Below, one piece after another: positions 11,743 through 23,013 of a stretch of 64,000 bases of DNA. The translations under genes and the position numbers were made by a program. Origin of the DNA: Molanna angustata (Eukaryota; Arthropoda; Insecta; Trichoptera; Molannidae); assembly GCA_963576475.1 (NCBI GenBank), contig OY754990.1:7629985-7693984 (forward strand). The letters run 5' to 3'. Every line of letters begins with the position of its first letter. Position 1 is the first letter of the stretch. The notes beneath the pieces were generated by a model. The model was not told the DNA's origin, ran no database searches, and saw nothing but the letters and a program-made list of their open reading frames with translations.

Positions 11743-12640
11743 GGGGGCCTAGGCAATATGCCATGTTATCTTATATTCGTTCAAGAAAAGTGTGTTCTTA
11801 AATTGGATCAGCCAAATAAATTTCGTAGGCAAGTGACACATTACAAGAATAAGCTACGCTACAGCATCGTTGGCGTCCAAAAGAAAAAACCATCGACTAC
11901 AATTAAATATTATAAATGGTTAGGTTGGCAGTCTGTTTATTTTCTCAATCTGACTGTCATCGCCTATTTGACGGACGTTGTCCGTAGGATATATTCTCTT
12001 TGGCGCGCGTTCGGTTATTATTTAATTAAATGTGAGTGAGCAAATTAAACACGCGAAAAAAATCTTTACATATATTTTAATACATGTTTTTACACATTTT
12101 ATTTAAATTAAATGTATTTTAAGTATATGTTTACTATTTCATTACATTTGATATAAAACCGAAATATTATATTAAACACAAAAATCATCAAACAAAATAT
12201 CAATTTGCGCGGCAACTTTTTCACACTTATAATGCATCTTTTTTAATACGCAAAAATATATATTTGAGTATATTTTAATACATGTTCACATAATTTACCA
12301 GGTTCAACGACAAAATAATGATAATAAATGAAATATAAAAACAAATGTCTATCAAAATACCACATTCCAGACCAAATGACGTTTCATTATTATCCAAAAA
12401 AACGTTATTTTTCCATTCCAAATGTCAGAAATATGGCACGTTGCCTACCGACGATAACCAGTTTGTATGGCCGTTGGTAGGCGTCGAAAAGAATCGTAGC
12501 GAATATAAGATAACGTATAACGTATCGTTTATCAATGGCATGTTGCGTAGCTCTGTCACGTGACAACTGTCATTTCCATACATTTAGTTATCTTTGCTTA
12601 TTCTCTCTATCGCTAAATTGGCATATTGCGTAGGCCCCCT
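11743..12640. mobile_element. TIR element, about 0.9 kb, non-coding
   Basis: The left end GGGGGCCTAGGCAATATGCC is mirrored by TGGCATATTGCGTAGGCCCC at 12619-12640. The interior is AT-rich, with a 115-codon plus frame (11692-12039, starting outside the element) that resembles no family. It has the features of a non-autonomous DNA transposon. Confidence 0.65.
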
Positions 12641-12644
12641 GACT

Positions 12645-13085
12645 GGATATAAAAAAAAATATCTCAAACATTCAGTATGATTTTTAGTCACTCTTGAAAA
12701 ATAAAAAAGATTTTTTCTCTGTGTCTTATTAAGTATATCGTCGTTGTATATAGAAAACGAGTCATATGACGAAATTATGATAGTACCAATTGGTTCTAAT
12801 AAAAATATATTGTGTGTAAATATTAATTAACAAAGCATTTCATTTTTTACCAAATATTATTTATAAATAGCAAAAGGAAATGCTTAATCATAAAATAATT
12901 AGATTTTTTTTTAACAATTTCTCCTAATATTGCTTTCGTCGCATGACCTCGTTTTAAATACAATGATATATTGATTGCCATCAAATTTTGATGGTACAGT
13001 AATGCAATGTATACTAAGAAATTTTGCTTACGTCATGTCTATAGATATTGTTAGTCTATGATCTGTACTAAATGTTCAGTGAATC
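12645..13085. other. AT-rich intergenic DNA
   Basis: No gene or repeat is recognised in this stretch. Confidence 0.4.
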
Positions 13086-13091
13086 TAAAGG

Positions 13092-13596
13092 CCCCATTCA
13101 CGATCGTGCCATCCTTCCAAATGGCTTGCCATCACTGCAAAAGTCAAATCCCGCGCAGCCCAATTGACCTGACACACCAAAATGGAATTCCAAACGATCG
13201 AAACTCTGTAGTACCGCGAAAACGGCGCGGCCGCATCCTGTCGGCACGGCATGCTCGTGAGTGAAAACCAGCGGTACATTGCGCCATCTCATTGCGCCGA
13301 GCTGTTTGACACTCTCTTGAATGCGAAAATACAACATTTTCTCTTTGTTTTTTTCTATTTATATATAAACAAACCGCTAAACAGCAGTTGTATAAAAATC
13401 ATCATCAGAATTATAACTCATTTTTACTTGAAAATTAAAAAAAAATAGAACTTATTAATGCGAAAACGCCGACCGCTTGCATATACTATTTTGATGGCTT
13501 GATGGCCCGCCCGTGAGAGTGATGAAAATTTTACAATGCTCCAAATGGAGCCAGTCCATATGGAACGAATGCCGAATGGCACGATCGTGAATGGGC
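13092..13596. mobile_element. TIR element, about 505 bp
   Basis: The left terminus CCCCATTCACGATCGTGCCA is inverted at the right end (TGGCACGATCGTGAATGGGC, to 13596). Subterminal sequence also pairs partly (CCAAATGG). Frames of 64-79 codons lie inside but match nothing known, so it is probably non-autonomous. Confidence 0.7.
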
Positions 13597-13904
13597 TGCT
13601 TATTAGTTTGGGAAAATTATATCGTTTTCTGTATAATTTCAAAACGGACGGTCATGCTTCTTAATAATATACAACAAAAAGAAACGTTCAACCCGAGTGT
13701 ATTATGATTTTGAGTTGTTTCAACATCACCATAGTGCACGTGTCTAGGCTAGAAAAATTACTGTACATAATAGGAATGTATATTGCTCGAACGCATCTAA
13801 TAACCTTCCTTGTATACATATAACTAACAGGTACTATGTCAAATATTCATTGACAAATTTAAAGGTAGCATATTTGAGATGTTCTGCGAGATGAAAGATA
13901 TCGG

Positions 13905-14075
13905 TTGCTTCAGCTGATTATGAAGGGCAAAAAGAGGGGTGCCGAGGAATAGGATAGCGTCAGATGTCATGGCTCCGCGACATTAGTGAGTGGAATGGAA
14001 TCGAAGACAGAAACACTTTCTCGGTAGTGATAACCAATGTAGGGGGACCTGATCTAAGTCAAAGAAAAGAAAAAA
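13905..14075 (+). pseudogene. RTE/BovB-like C-terminal scrap
   Basis: QLIMKGKKRGA is followed, after frame breaks, by sequence coding for an SWLRDISEW-like stretch (ATGGCTCCGCGACATTAGTG). This fits the K..GKR..GR....WL..I..W pattern of non-LTR C-termini. It is heavily decayed. Confidence 0.45.
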
Positions 14076-14079
14076 GTAA

Positions 14080-14990
14080 CAATTTTTAATGTCAATTATA
14101 AATAGTCTCACTAGACTTACTAATGATATTAATAATAATTGAATACTTCACTCTATGTCCTGATATCTGCTCCACAGTTCTGAAGCCCGTCCATTCTTTA
14201 ATATTACGCAGCCAGGACATCTGTCTCCCTCCAGTCCCACGATTAAATACTAAAAATATTAATACTTACTCAATATTATTACCATTATACACTTCCGCAA
14301 AAGAATTAGCAGATCAATGTGTAAATTGTAAATGAATTAATAGATAAAAATCCACAACGTATCCAAATACTTAATATATCAAAGAATTAGGACTCCCATT
14401 CACCGGTATCGCTGTATGATGAGCATCGTCAGAATGGTGAACAATAATGATGAAGACCATCTATATATAGATTCACAAAGAGTTAAAATGAAATATAATT
14501 TTTTCATAGTTTTAATTGATTATGGAGTTCTACCATGAAGTGACAGTATCTAATATTGGAAAAATCAAAGAATTAGGCTCCGAGGAGGTCCTTACTACTT
14601 TAAAAAGAACTTTATTGTGGATTTATTGCATTTTTATTAATATTTTTTAATTTATTGTTTTATTTAAAACAAATTTTTATTAATGGAGTTCAATCGAGAA
14701 TTGTCTGTAAAGAAATCAAAATATCTTAGAATTGTCAATGTCATATTGAACGAATGCGAAGGTTATTAGATGCTGTCGCCATTAAAAATGTACCGTTGTA
14801 ACAATATGATATATAATATTAGTTAAGGATGTGACATTGCATTTATTTTCATATGTAACTAGTTGTATCGTAACATTATTTAATAACTGTAATTATTATA
14901 TTTAAAGTAATATTTCATACCAAAGTTGCCATAAACTATTTCATAATATGTATTCTATTTGTTTATATTAACATATTTATTTATATATAT
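14080..14990. other. AT-rich intergenic DNA
   Basis: No gene is recognised. The frame of 70 codons at 14123-14335 resembles no protein family I know. Confidence 0.4.
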
Positions 14991-14991
14991 A

Positions 14992-15095
14992 TATGTTATT
15001 ATTAAGTATTTTGGGGATAAACCGCGTCAAATCTTAATCCTCTCGAGGATCAGGATTTGACGCGGATTATCCCGAAAATACTTAATAATAACATA
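14992..15095. repeat. 104-bp perfect-type palindrome (foldback)
   Basis: The left arm TATGTTATTATTAAGTATTT..ACCGCGTCAAATC is inverted in the right arm GATTTGACGCGG..AAATACTTAATAATAACATA. A short loop surrounds CCTCTCGAGGAT. The preceding bases are a short TA run (14980-14994). Half of the same palindrome abuts the TA tract at 10851. Confidence 0.85.
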
Positions 15096-15273
15096 TTTGG
15101 TACCAGCAAAAACCTTCGTTTAAACATATATTTATATATTTTTGCACGTATAAGCGTTCAAATTGTGATTTTATTATATTAAAACAGTGTTGGTTTTTGA
15201 GCCGACCTATTGAATTAAATAAATTGTTATTGATCAATAAAATAAAACAATTTTAAGTTTTATTTTATGTCAT

Positions 15274-15812
15274 TGACACTAACTGATCTTCTTCAGATGT
15301 TAGGTTAGGTTTTTTCCGGACCCGATAAAGGAAAGGTTAGTTTATCATCTTCAGATCACACTCCCTACCTTTTGCATATTGTGCACCAATTTTTTCACGA
15401 GTTGGATGCGCCATTGACTTGAGCACTTTATTTTTTACCATTAGGTATACTCTTGGGGGCATTTTCTTATTCATCAAATTTTATTTCTATGAATGAGTTG
15501 GCGCTTTGGCACAGTTGGTTAAGCCGTTTGGTTTCTATGCGGGCGTCCTGGGTTCGATCCCCAGCAGAGGACAAATTTATTTGAATCAATTTCTCATGCT
15601 AATATTGCTTCTCTGGGCTGGAAACACTGATCGGTTGGAAGAAATTGCCGTATGGAAATAAACTCGCCACTTGGGCAGGGTTTATTATAATTATAATATA
15701 AAAAAAAAAAAAAATATCCTCTTTTAAAGCAACAAGTAGGAGAAGATATTCTGAAGGTGATGACCTAACCTAACCTCTGAAGATGAGCATTAAGTGATTG
15801 AAACTAGTGTCA
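15274..15812. mobile_element. TIR element carrying a nested SINE-C
   Basis: The left end TGACACTAAC..CTTCAGATGTTAGGTTAGG is partly inverted at the right end (CCTAACCTAACCTCTGAAGA..ACTAGTGTCA). SINE-C occupies 15499-15714, leaving about 320 bp of host element. Confidence 0.55.
15499..15714 (+). mobile_element. tRNA-derived SINE (SINE-C)
   Basis: The tRNA-like head has an A-box-type TGGCACAGTTGGTTAAGCC and a B box GGGTTCGATCCCC. A body follows (ATTGCTTCTCTGGGCTGG, CGGTTGGAAGAAATTGCC, GGAAATAAACTCGCCA) and then an A-run. A body fragment of the same family lies at about 20978-21035. Head and body are unlike SINE-A and SINE-B. Confidence 0.8.
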
Positions 15813-15959
15813 GTTAACTTACTAAAAAACAAACATCTATTTGCTATGAAGTTTCATCAATAAATGTCCCAAATTGTTTTTGTGTGTATAGTAAGTGCCG
15901 CCCATTAAAAATAGGTGCACGAAGAAATCTTTTACTAACTTGCGGTATTTTTGGTAAAT

Positions 15960-16286
15960 CCATAGATTTTCATATAATACACTAGATGTTAGCTAATTTT
16001 GTATGAATCATAGTGAGGATTTTTTCCGCGGGACTTTTGACAACAAGGTGGGCGGACCACATCGTTTTTTCTATAGAGAATAACGTCTAATGTGTATTGT
16101 TTTCGGATTTATTTGTCGAAAAAACACTGTGTTCGTTAAGATTTAGAGAGCAGTTATCTAGGAAGTGTTGAAATATATGAAAAACTACAATATGTTGCCA
16201 CCAAGACGTCAAACGTGTGATTACCATGACTCACTCATTGCACGGAGTACTACCGTACATCTAGTATATTATATGGAAATCTTTGG
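15960..16286 (+). mobile_element. MITE-Z copy 1 (about 327 bp)
   Basis: The TIR of about 30 bp starts CCATAGATTTTCATATAATA and its inverse ends the element (TATTATATGGAAATCTTTGG). Internal landmarks are TTTGTATGAATC, GAGAATAACG, TTGTTTTCGGATTTATTTGT, CAGTTATCTAGGAAGTGTT and ATGACTCACTCATTGCACG. Four more copies lie in the window (27471, 44389, 44828, 50733). There is no coding capacity. Confidence 0.9.
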
Positions 16287-16599
16287 GTAAATCATTATGA
16301 GTATTATTCTGTGTCAATATTATTTGAATAGTATTATAGATAGGTACACTTTTACTTTTAATCGTTTTTATTTATATTTTTCGTTTTAATAAATTTTTTG
16401 TTTTCTTATTTTGTTTTTTTTTTATGTTTGGCGTTGTCGTTGTTTACCTTTTTTTCCAATTGAATTTGTACTGGGGCTGCCATGTATTAAAAAATCTTTA
16501 TTGCTTGTTCTTCTACCTTTTTTGGTATCAATCTTGGAGATTGGTGTGAAAAGCGCCATAATCTGCAACTTCAGGTACATCCGATGCGCGACGTCGAGC

Positions 16600-16700
16600 A
16601 TTGTATATGAACACAGCCCAGACTTGATTAGTTTTCGATAGACATTCGATTTCATCTGTCAATCCTTTCGGAAACCTCTCGCATTCTGGGACCTTGAGTT
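16600..16700 (+). repeat. Degenerate dispersed copy of the 313-bp repeat
   Basis: CTTGATTAGTTTTCGATAGA, then TTTCATCTGTCAA and CTCTCGCATTCTGG, match the array unit (CTGATTAGCTTTCCATA ... CTCTCGCGTTCTT) in order and spacing. Confidence 0.55.
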
Positions 16701-16830
16701 TTCAACTAATCTTTTTACGGTGCCACTATTTTTACGACCAGAATAGGCGGGAAAAGCGGTTTCCCGCCAAAAAGTGTCTATTTACACGACAAATTTTCTG
16801 ACGTCGTCTATGTTTTTAGGTCATTTATAA

Positions 16831-17061
16831 CCATAGAAAGCGCAGATAAATCAAAATACAAAAATATTTACCTTTGTCATTTTTTCAATGGTCATCAAAA
16901 TGCATCATGGAAACCAACTTGAAGAAAAAATAAATAATATTGGCATCTTATTACATTTACTTAATTTTATAAATCATTTTGTTCATCGAGATCTACAATT
17001 ATAACAAAGTATAAACAAAGGTAAATATTTTTATAACTTGATTTATCTGCGCTTTCTATGG
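16831..17061. mobile_element. MITE of 231 bp with TIRs of about 45 bp
   Basis: CCATAGAAAGCGCAGATAAA followed by TCAAAATACAAAAATATTTACC is mirrored at 17015-17061, ending TTTATCTGCGCTTTCTATGG. There is no coding capacity. Confidence 0.85.
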
Positions 17062-17411
17062 GTATGGAAAGAATGATAAGAATTTATCTATGGTTGAGTC
17101 GTAAGAATATTCCTTGCCTATATTTTTATCTGTTACTACATATAATATTTTTATTTTTCAATAAAAAATGTATCTTTACTATTATGTTGAAATATGTCCA
17201 GACTGTTTGGTTACAATACTGGTTCGTTACTAGTCACAGGAGTGTATTGAAAGAATATTAACATTGTTAAATAATGAAGATTAAGAATAATTTAAAAACA
17301 CCCATTTTGTCATATATCCAATTATATATAATACATTTATATTAAAGAGGGCATATAACTCTAAATCTAGTGACTGAAAATGTGACTTATTAAAACTGCC
17401 TAATACACTAT

Positions 17412-17990
17412 GGACCGGTATTACAGTCGGCCCTCAACTCATTGAGTTTGTTAAACTCAAGATTGAGGTTAATGGGAGATTAAATCCATTTACGTATTAC
17501 AGTGCAATATGACATGTCAGTTACTAAATCTTCAATTATAGACATATTTTACTTTTTCTGTGGTTATTATCTGTCAAATTTTAAATAACCTCAAATAATA
17601 CCAACTACAAAACGGGACGCTATGACTTGAAATACTATTGTTTTATTATACAACATGGTAGATTTAATTTTTTTCACCAAAATAATGCTTTAAATGTCCA
17701 TGTTCGTTTCAATATGGCTGTCAGTTTGTTTTGTTGTGTGGCGCCACCGTCGATACAACTAACGCCTCTAGTGATAGAACACTGAAACTACACGGTTGCC
17801 TAGCAACGAGTCGAGAAATGACAGTTGACTCACCGTTTAGTACTTAATCCGCCAGAAACATTGAGTTAAATATTTGTCGTTTTAGTGACGCATTTGAGGG
17901 AAGATTAGGCCTAAACGGACACTGTAATACGCTATATTTTTGTAAAACTTGAGTTTAGCTCTTAAACTGAGACTGTAATACCGGCCCTTA
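17412..17990. mobile_element. TIR element of about 580 bp
   Basis: The left end GGACCGGTATTACAGTCGGC is mirrored by GACTGTAATACCGGCCCTTA at 17971-17990. Related sequence occurs at 31468-31640 (GGCCCGGTATTTGAGTCGGC) and at about 35600-35690, so this is a dispersed family. Confidence 0.75.
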
Positions 17991-18566
17991 GTGTTTTTAT
18001 TAGTTCAAATGACTTTCATTCTAAAATTATACATAGAATGTTCCTATTTTAGTTCAAAAAGTTACTGAATCAGACGTATTCTTACACCTAATTTAATAGT
18101 GAAAATGTCAACTATTTTATTCAGAAGATACTTTTTTTTTTGTCATATAGCATATTATGGGAATGTGTGTACCTACAGTCAATATATCCAGGAAAAGCAG
18201 CCATTTCAAAATATGACACAACATTACATACAAAATTTCATTTGCATAATTAGTTTATGAATGAATGATTGTATGTAAAATACTCCCGGAAGGTTCTTAA
18301 CAAGATGCTTGATCCATTTTATTACCGTTAACAATGTAAACGTCAAAATAGTAATTAATGCGAAGTTCTTCCGTGTCTATATGCGTCACTTTTTTTTGTA
18401 TAAAGTGCTGTCTCTTTCTCTCTCTTTGAGACCGTGCTAAAGACAGCGGGATAGCTGTCTCAAAGCAATCTCAACTCTTCTACGCATTTCGAGACCGGTC
18501 TTGAGATCAAGCTCGGTGACTTTTGTATCTTTAATATCATTTTGGTCGAGGATGTGTGCTCTAGGT

Positions 18567-19254
18567 CAGTGGTCCCCAACCTATGGGCCGCGGCCCGGTA
18601 CCGGGCCGTGGACCAAATGGTACTGGGCCGCGCCGTCTGCTTAAAAATCAAAATAAATTTTTAAAAAAACTGTAGCATATAGCTTAAATTAATTATTCCG
18701 TTAAAAAACCCTTTACGCTAAGTACATTCAATGTAACAGAACGATGTATGATAGAGTTCGGAATGAAGATACAAGGAAAGAATGTAAGATAAAGAAAGAC
18801 GTAATTAACAGAATGAAAGTTAACACATTGAGATGGTCTGGCCACTTGGGGAGAATGAACGAAGAACGCCTGACGAAGAAAATATACAAAGCTGACAGGA
18901 ACGGAATAAGAGGTCGCGGGCGCCCAAGAAAAGGATGGCACGACCATGTAAACGATATTTTGAAAGATGGAAATGTAAGAAGCGTGAACAACAGACGAAC
19001 ATGTATAAGACGATATATGAATGTTGATGAGGCGATGAATGCGTGTCAAGATAGAAAAATGTGGCGTTCGGTTCTCTCTGCCTACCCCGTGAGGGACATG
19101 GCGTGATGGTATGTATGTATGTGTATGTACATTCAATGTAACCTCCCCCTCCCCAATGTGACTCCCCCCATGTAACCCCCCTACCCTAAGTGGACCGCGG
19201 TGAAATTATCAAACGCTGACTGGTCCGCGGTGACAAAAATGTTGGGGACCACTG
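18567..19254. mobile_element. hAT-superfamily element (non-autonomous) with nested RTE
   Basis: The termini CAGTGGTCCCCAAC and its inverse GTTGGGGACCACTG are typical of hAT transposons. Flanking octamers CTCTAGGT (18559-18566) and CTCTAGAC (19255-19262) are a slightly decayed 8-bp target duplication, as expected for hAT. Subterminal GC-rich palindromic sequence follows (GGGCCGCGGCCCGGTACCGG). No transposase frame is present. A 389-bp RTE end lies inside. Confidence 0.85.
18738..19126 (+). mobile_element. RTE retrotransposon 3' end nested in the hAT element
   Basis: It is flanked by a perfect 16-bp duplication GTACATTCAATGTAAC at 18722-18737 and 19127-19142. The coding end (to 19106; 120-codon frame from 18744) reads YDRVRNEDTRKECKIKKDV, then VNTLRWSGHLGRMNEERLTK, GRGRPRKGWHDHVNDILK and DRKMWRSVLSAYPVRDMA before the stop. 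This is the RTE ORF2 C-terminal pattern. The tail is (ATGT)n-like (GGTATGTATGTATGTG), as in RTE elements. The RT and endonuclease are missing, so the copy is 5'-truncated. Related copies lie at 24835, 25080, 26020, 27840 and 43841. Confidence 0.9.
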
Positions 19255-19264
19255 CTCTAGACCA

Positions 19265-20100
19265 GTCTCAAGTTTGAACACAAATCTATAATTTGGGCCA
19301 TAGTTATGGAGTGATAAGCAAATGCCGTATAAAAGTATATTTTTAGTTACTTTTTATGGGGAATATAAGCTGAATTTTAAAAGTGTGTAATGAAATGTTG
19401 AAAATACTTGTTATTTTTTTTTTAATTTGATTTAAAAATGTGACATATGCCCTGTTTAGTTACAAATGATTTAAAATAAAATACATTTAGCTGTGAATTA
19501 AGTCTCATCCATACCATAGTTAATTATTTTTTTATAAAATATTACATATTTACATTTATTACTCAACTATAAGTGAATAATATTATTTTATAGTTATAGG
19601 ATCAATTACATCTAGCAACACTCAAAGATATCCATTACATATTCCATATGTTTTTTATTTATTTATTTATTTAGGACAATAACAGCATTATTAACTAATA
19701 TGAACATAAAACAATGAGTAATAAATCAAGGCTAAAAAACTGTCCATAAAGTACGTATTTACAGTTGATTTAAAATAAGATACTATATACCAAAAACTAA
19801 AAAAAAATATATGAGTTAAAAAAACATATGACAAAAGCAACAAGGATAATGACGGATATGGGGGAGGAACTGTAGGAATAGAAATAGATAAGTGGAGGAA
19901 TGTGAGAGGTAGAGCAACTGATGGTATGTCACAACACCTTTCGTCATTATGATATCCGTCCGCACTTTCTCGGAATTGATTTATCTTATTTACATGGTTG
20001 CAAGCCCGTGTGGCTCGCCTATTCTGGCTGGTACTCTGTACTCGTGGGCCTGGATTCGTGAATCAAGTGAAACCACGATTGCCTTTCTCATTTGTATCTT
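19265..20100. other. AT-rich intergenic DNA
   Basis: A (TTTA)n run at about 19652-19675 probably marks the tail of an unidentified retroposon on the minus strand. Otherwise I see no gene. Confidence 0.4.
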
Positions 20101-20104
20101 GTGC

Positions 20105-20231
20105 TGCTTCTAGGGCGACCAATAGACACTATGTCAGATTTTAATTTGACACGCACCCAATAACAGGTTGCCACATCCTGCAGGCTAACGATATTAATCG
20201 TCTCACAGAAAAAAACACAATTAAAAACAGA
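20105..20231 (-). mobile_element. SINE-B fragment
   Basis: It contains the SINE-B body in inverse orientation (CACGCACCCAATAACAGGTT, ACGATATTAATCGTCTCACA, AACACAATTAAAAACAG). The tRNA-like head is missing. Confidence 0.8.
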
Positions 20232-20644
20232 TATCTTACTGAGTCTTGAAGGTTATTGTACTCAACACATGATAAAGACATGATATTGCTGTTATTTTTC
20301 AAATTTTGTATGGAAGATTTTCAAAATTTTTATGAAATGAGTTTGTACGATAATTTTTTATTTAACTGTTTTAGTGTTATGCTTATTTTGCAAGTACGTA
20401 TGTAAGTTGCTACAGATATTCTGTTTTTAGACTTAAAAAAGTATGGTATTCAATAAAAATTAAATAACGGAAAAATATCAACAAATTTTAATGTTTTTGT
20501 TTTTAATTTTACAAGTAAAGAGTGATATTTTATCCTTATAATAAATAATAACTTCAAATTTACAACTACAACAAATATTAAAAAATGTAAAAATATTCGA
20601 TTATTGTGTTTAGCAATTGTTTTTATTGACAATAACATCTCAAT

Positions 20645-20712
20645 AGAGACGAAGTTGAGATATTATAGAAGAACCAGGAACTCAGGCACCTACAGGGCTT
20701 ACGACCTGTAAG
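20645..20712 (+). repeat. Fragment of the MITE-A terminus
   Basis: AATAGAGACGAAGTTGAGAT, then GAAGAACCAGGAA and AGGCACCTACAGGGCTTACG, match the terminal region of MITE-A (48297-48618). Confidence 0.65.
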
Positions 20713-20894
20713 ATATACTGTATGGTAGAGTGGTGTGTGAGTGGGATGGATCGAAGTGCGAAAGAGGTGAAAGTATGCGGTTGCTATGTGGAGAGTTGCG
20801 AGACGCCATTCTGTTACTGGCTGTCACAGGGAAACATATATTAATAAAGGAGATATTAATGTAATATGTTACCCTGTTGGATTATAAAGTAGAA

Positions 20895-20965
20895 TAAACA
20901 CGCTGTATCATAGCACACACAGATACATTGTGATGAAACTTTCAGAATACAATCTCAGCATGATA
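20895..20965 (+). repeat. Inverted-repeat arm, partner at about 24056-24122
   Basis: CATTGTGATGAAACTTTCAG followed by AATACAATCTCAGCATGATACT is the inverse of the right arm (AGTATCATGCTGAGATTGTA ... CATCACAATG). The arms lie 3.1 kb apart and enclose the SINE-C scrap, the Jockey-bearing TIR element and the 39-bp minisatellite. Confidence 0.75.
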
Positions 20966-20977
20966 CTAACATGTTGG

Positions 20978-21035
20978 AAACAGCTTGGTTGGAAGAAATT
21001 GTCTTATGGCAATAAACCCGCCATTGTATGTGAAG
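20978..21035 (+). mobile_element. SINE-C body fragment
   Basis: GGTTGGAAGAAATTGTCTTA followed by TGGCAATAAACCCGCCA matches the SINE-C body at about 15635-15672 with a few changes. Confidence 0.65.
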
Positions 21036-21039
21036 TAAA

Positions 21040-22030
21040 TAAATTGTGTTCTGCTTATTAAATTTTTGTGTAAAACAAGATTCAAGACTACTGTTTTACA
21101 TGGATCTCTTTGAAGATGTTGCTTGATGTCATTGTATCTTTCAAACCACGTAGCACTAAGTCTTTTAAGTATTTCAATAGAGAAAAATTGTATTAATTCT
21201 ACTCTTAACAGCCAATTTCATAAAAAATCAAAGAAAAAAAAATATCCTGTTATTTGATCAAGAAAATGGTAATATGACTCTGACTGATAATGATTTGAAG
21301 TAGAAAACAGTAATATGACTTTGACTGATAATGATTATTGATTTTGTATTGAGTCAGAATATAAAGTCCAAGTGCCAATCTTTGTATGAAATGTTGTATG
21401 GTTGATTTTTGCAGACAATGTTCTATTCACTGCTCATCAAAAACTCATTTTATACCTACATATATGTATTGGTTGCTGACTGAATAACGAAATATTTACA
21501 CAATTTGCATCGGCTAAATGTAAACTGTAACTTCGACAAATTATTTTTTTATGAAATCGGCTGTTACACAAATTATTGTTAAAACTTTGTCATTCATAAA
21601 TATATACCTACATTTAAGATAATTAACTTTAACTTACTTCAATTTTATTGAAAATAAATATTCATTATGTATTTTTAACTAAATTATTGACATCTATTGA
21701 AGATTCGATATCAAAAAGTTCGAAGAATTATTGTATTTTTTTTTAAATTGACATTTGAAGTCAAATGAAATTATTTTCAAAGTGAATTTTCACTTGGCCA
21801 ACTTTTTATTGTTATTTATTTATTTATTTACCTTTTATCACACCATATTTATAATGACAATAATAAGTTGATTACTGCTGCCCAACTAGGAAATCCTGTT
21901 CTAGGGCTAGCAGTTTGTTATCTGATTATATTTTGCCACTATTCTGAATATATCTTTAAGGAATTAACAAAATAAAAAAAAACAGCTACGATAATTCATA
22001 TTGACAATTATTTCCAATATCACATTAAAA
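21040..22030. other. AT-rich intergenic DNA with one repeat scrap
   Basis: No gene is recognised. 21868-21912 (ACTGCTGCCCAACTAGGAAA, then CCTGTTCTAGGGCTAGCAGT) recurs in inverse orientation at 46628-46682, so it is part of a dispersed repeat. Confidence 0.45.
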
Positions 22031-22033
22031 AAA

Positions 22034-22821
22034 GGTACTGCCTCCCTGACCAGCCAGGACAGACAGTTTATTTAGTATTCACACCAATTTAGTTATTTTA
22101 TTTTAATATTATAGTTACTTTTTTTAATATATAATGCAACTCACGCCAGTCGCAATTATAACTACAAACAAAACTAACCAATATATTGGCAACAAAACTA
22201 ACCCCATGGCAACATGTAAACTCCGGGTCAGTGAGAAAATTATTGCTTGTGCTGACCAAAGGTGGTCTGAGGAGAGCACATGCTCCATTGCCAGACAAAC
22301 ATGGCCAAAATATGATCTCAGAAGAACCAGAGAAATACTCTCGTTCAGAAGAGATTCACTTGCCAGAGTCATATCAGTATTAACGGGACACTGGGTTATA
22401 GGAAAGCATGCCAGAAGGCTAGGGCTGGAGGCATACGATTACTGCAGAGCATGCCAAGACGAGGAGGAGGAGGAGACGGTGGTCCACTTCCTCTGTCACT
22501 GTCCTGCTCTCTCTAGAATTAGGAGAAGCTCCTTGGGAAGTTTCTTCTATGATGATTTAATTGACATAGCGTCGGCCGACATTGCAGACATCATGACATT
22601 CATTTGCCGCTCAGGCTGGTTCAAGGAGGATGAGTGAGTGGGAGGACAGCCCCAATGTGGTATCACAAAGGGCCAATCGGCCTAAGTGTGTTCTCCTCAA
22701 GAACTGCCACCCGCAAAAAAAAAAAAAAAAACCAATATATTTTTACCAAACTTTTGTAGGTTAGGTTTAAAAAAATCTGTGTACATCCTAGGATATCCTG
22801 GCTGGTCAGGGAGGCAGTACC
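22034..22821. mobile_element. TIR element with a nested Jockey fragment
   Basis: The 26-bp termini GGTACTGCCTCCCTGACCAG/CCAGGA (22034-22059) are exactly inverted at 22796-22821. TTAAAAAAA flanks both sides (22025-22033; from 22822), a likely target duplication of about 9 bp. Without the nested retroelement and one duplication copy the element is only about 234 bp, so it is non-autonomous. Confidence 0.85.
22188..22729 (+). mobile_element. 5'-truncated Jockey-type LINE fragment
   Basis: A 12-bp target duplication AACCAATATATT flanks the insert (22176-22187 and 22730-22741), and the insert ends in a long A-run. The frame, ending at 22637, codes for a Jockey ORF2 C-terminus: ARQTWPKYDLRRTREIL, VLTGHWVIGKHARRLGLEAY, DYCRACQDEEEEETVVHFLC, HCPALSRIRRSSLG. 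The C..C..H..C cluster (CRAC..HFLCHC) is the cysteine/histidine motif usual after the RNase H region in these elements. The reading frame is still open and the TSD perfect, so the insertion looks fairly young. Confidence 0.9.
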
Positions 22822-23013
22822 TTAAAAAAAATACTAAACAGTGATAGAGACGACATAATATAATATCTTCAATAGATGTCAGTACTTTACAATAAAGTAT
22901 AATTATTATCTGTAATAAAAAATGTAAGCAGAGGTGTTGAAATATTTTTGTACAAATAAAAATCCATTTAAAGGTTTAATTTAAGATCGTTACCATTGTG
23001 TAGTTTGTCAAGA

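Noticed and set aside
15290..15780. Telomeric TTAGG repeats (GTTAGGTTAGGTT)
   Set aside because: Only two or three copies are present, in inverted orientation at the ends of a TIR element, and not in a terminal array.
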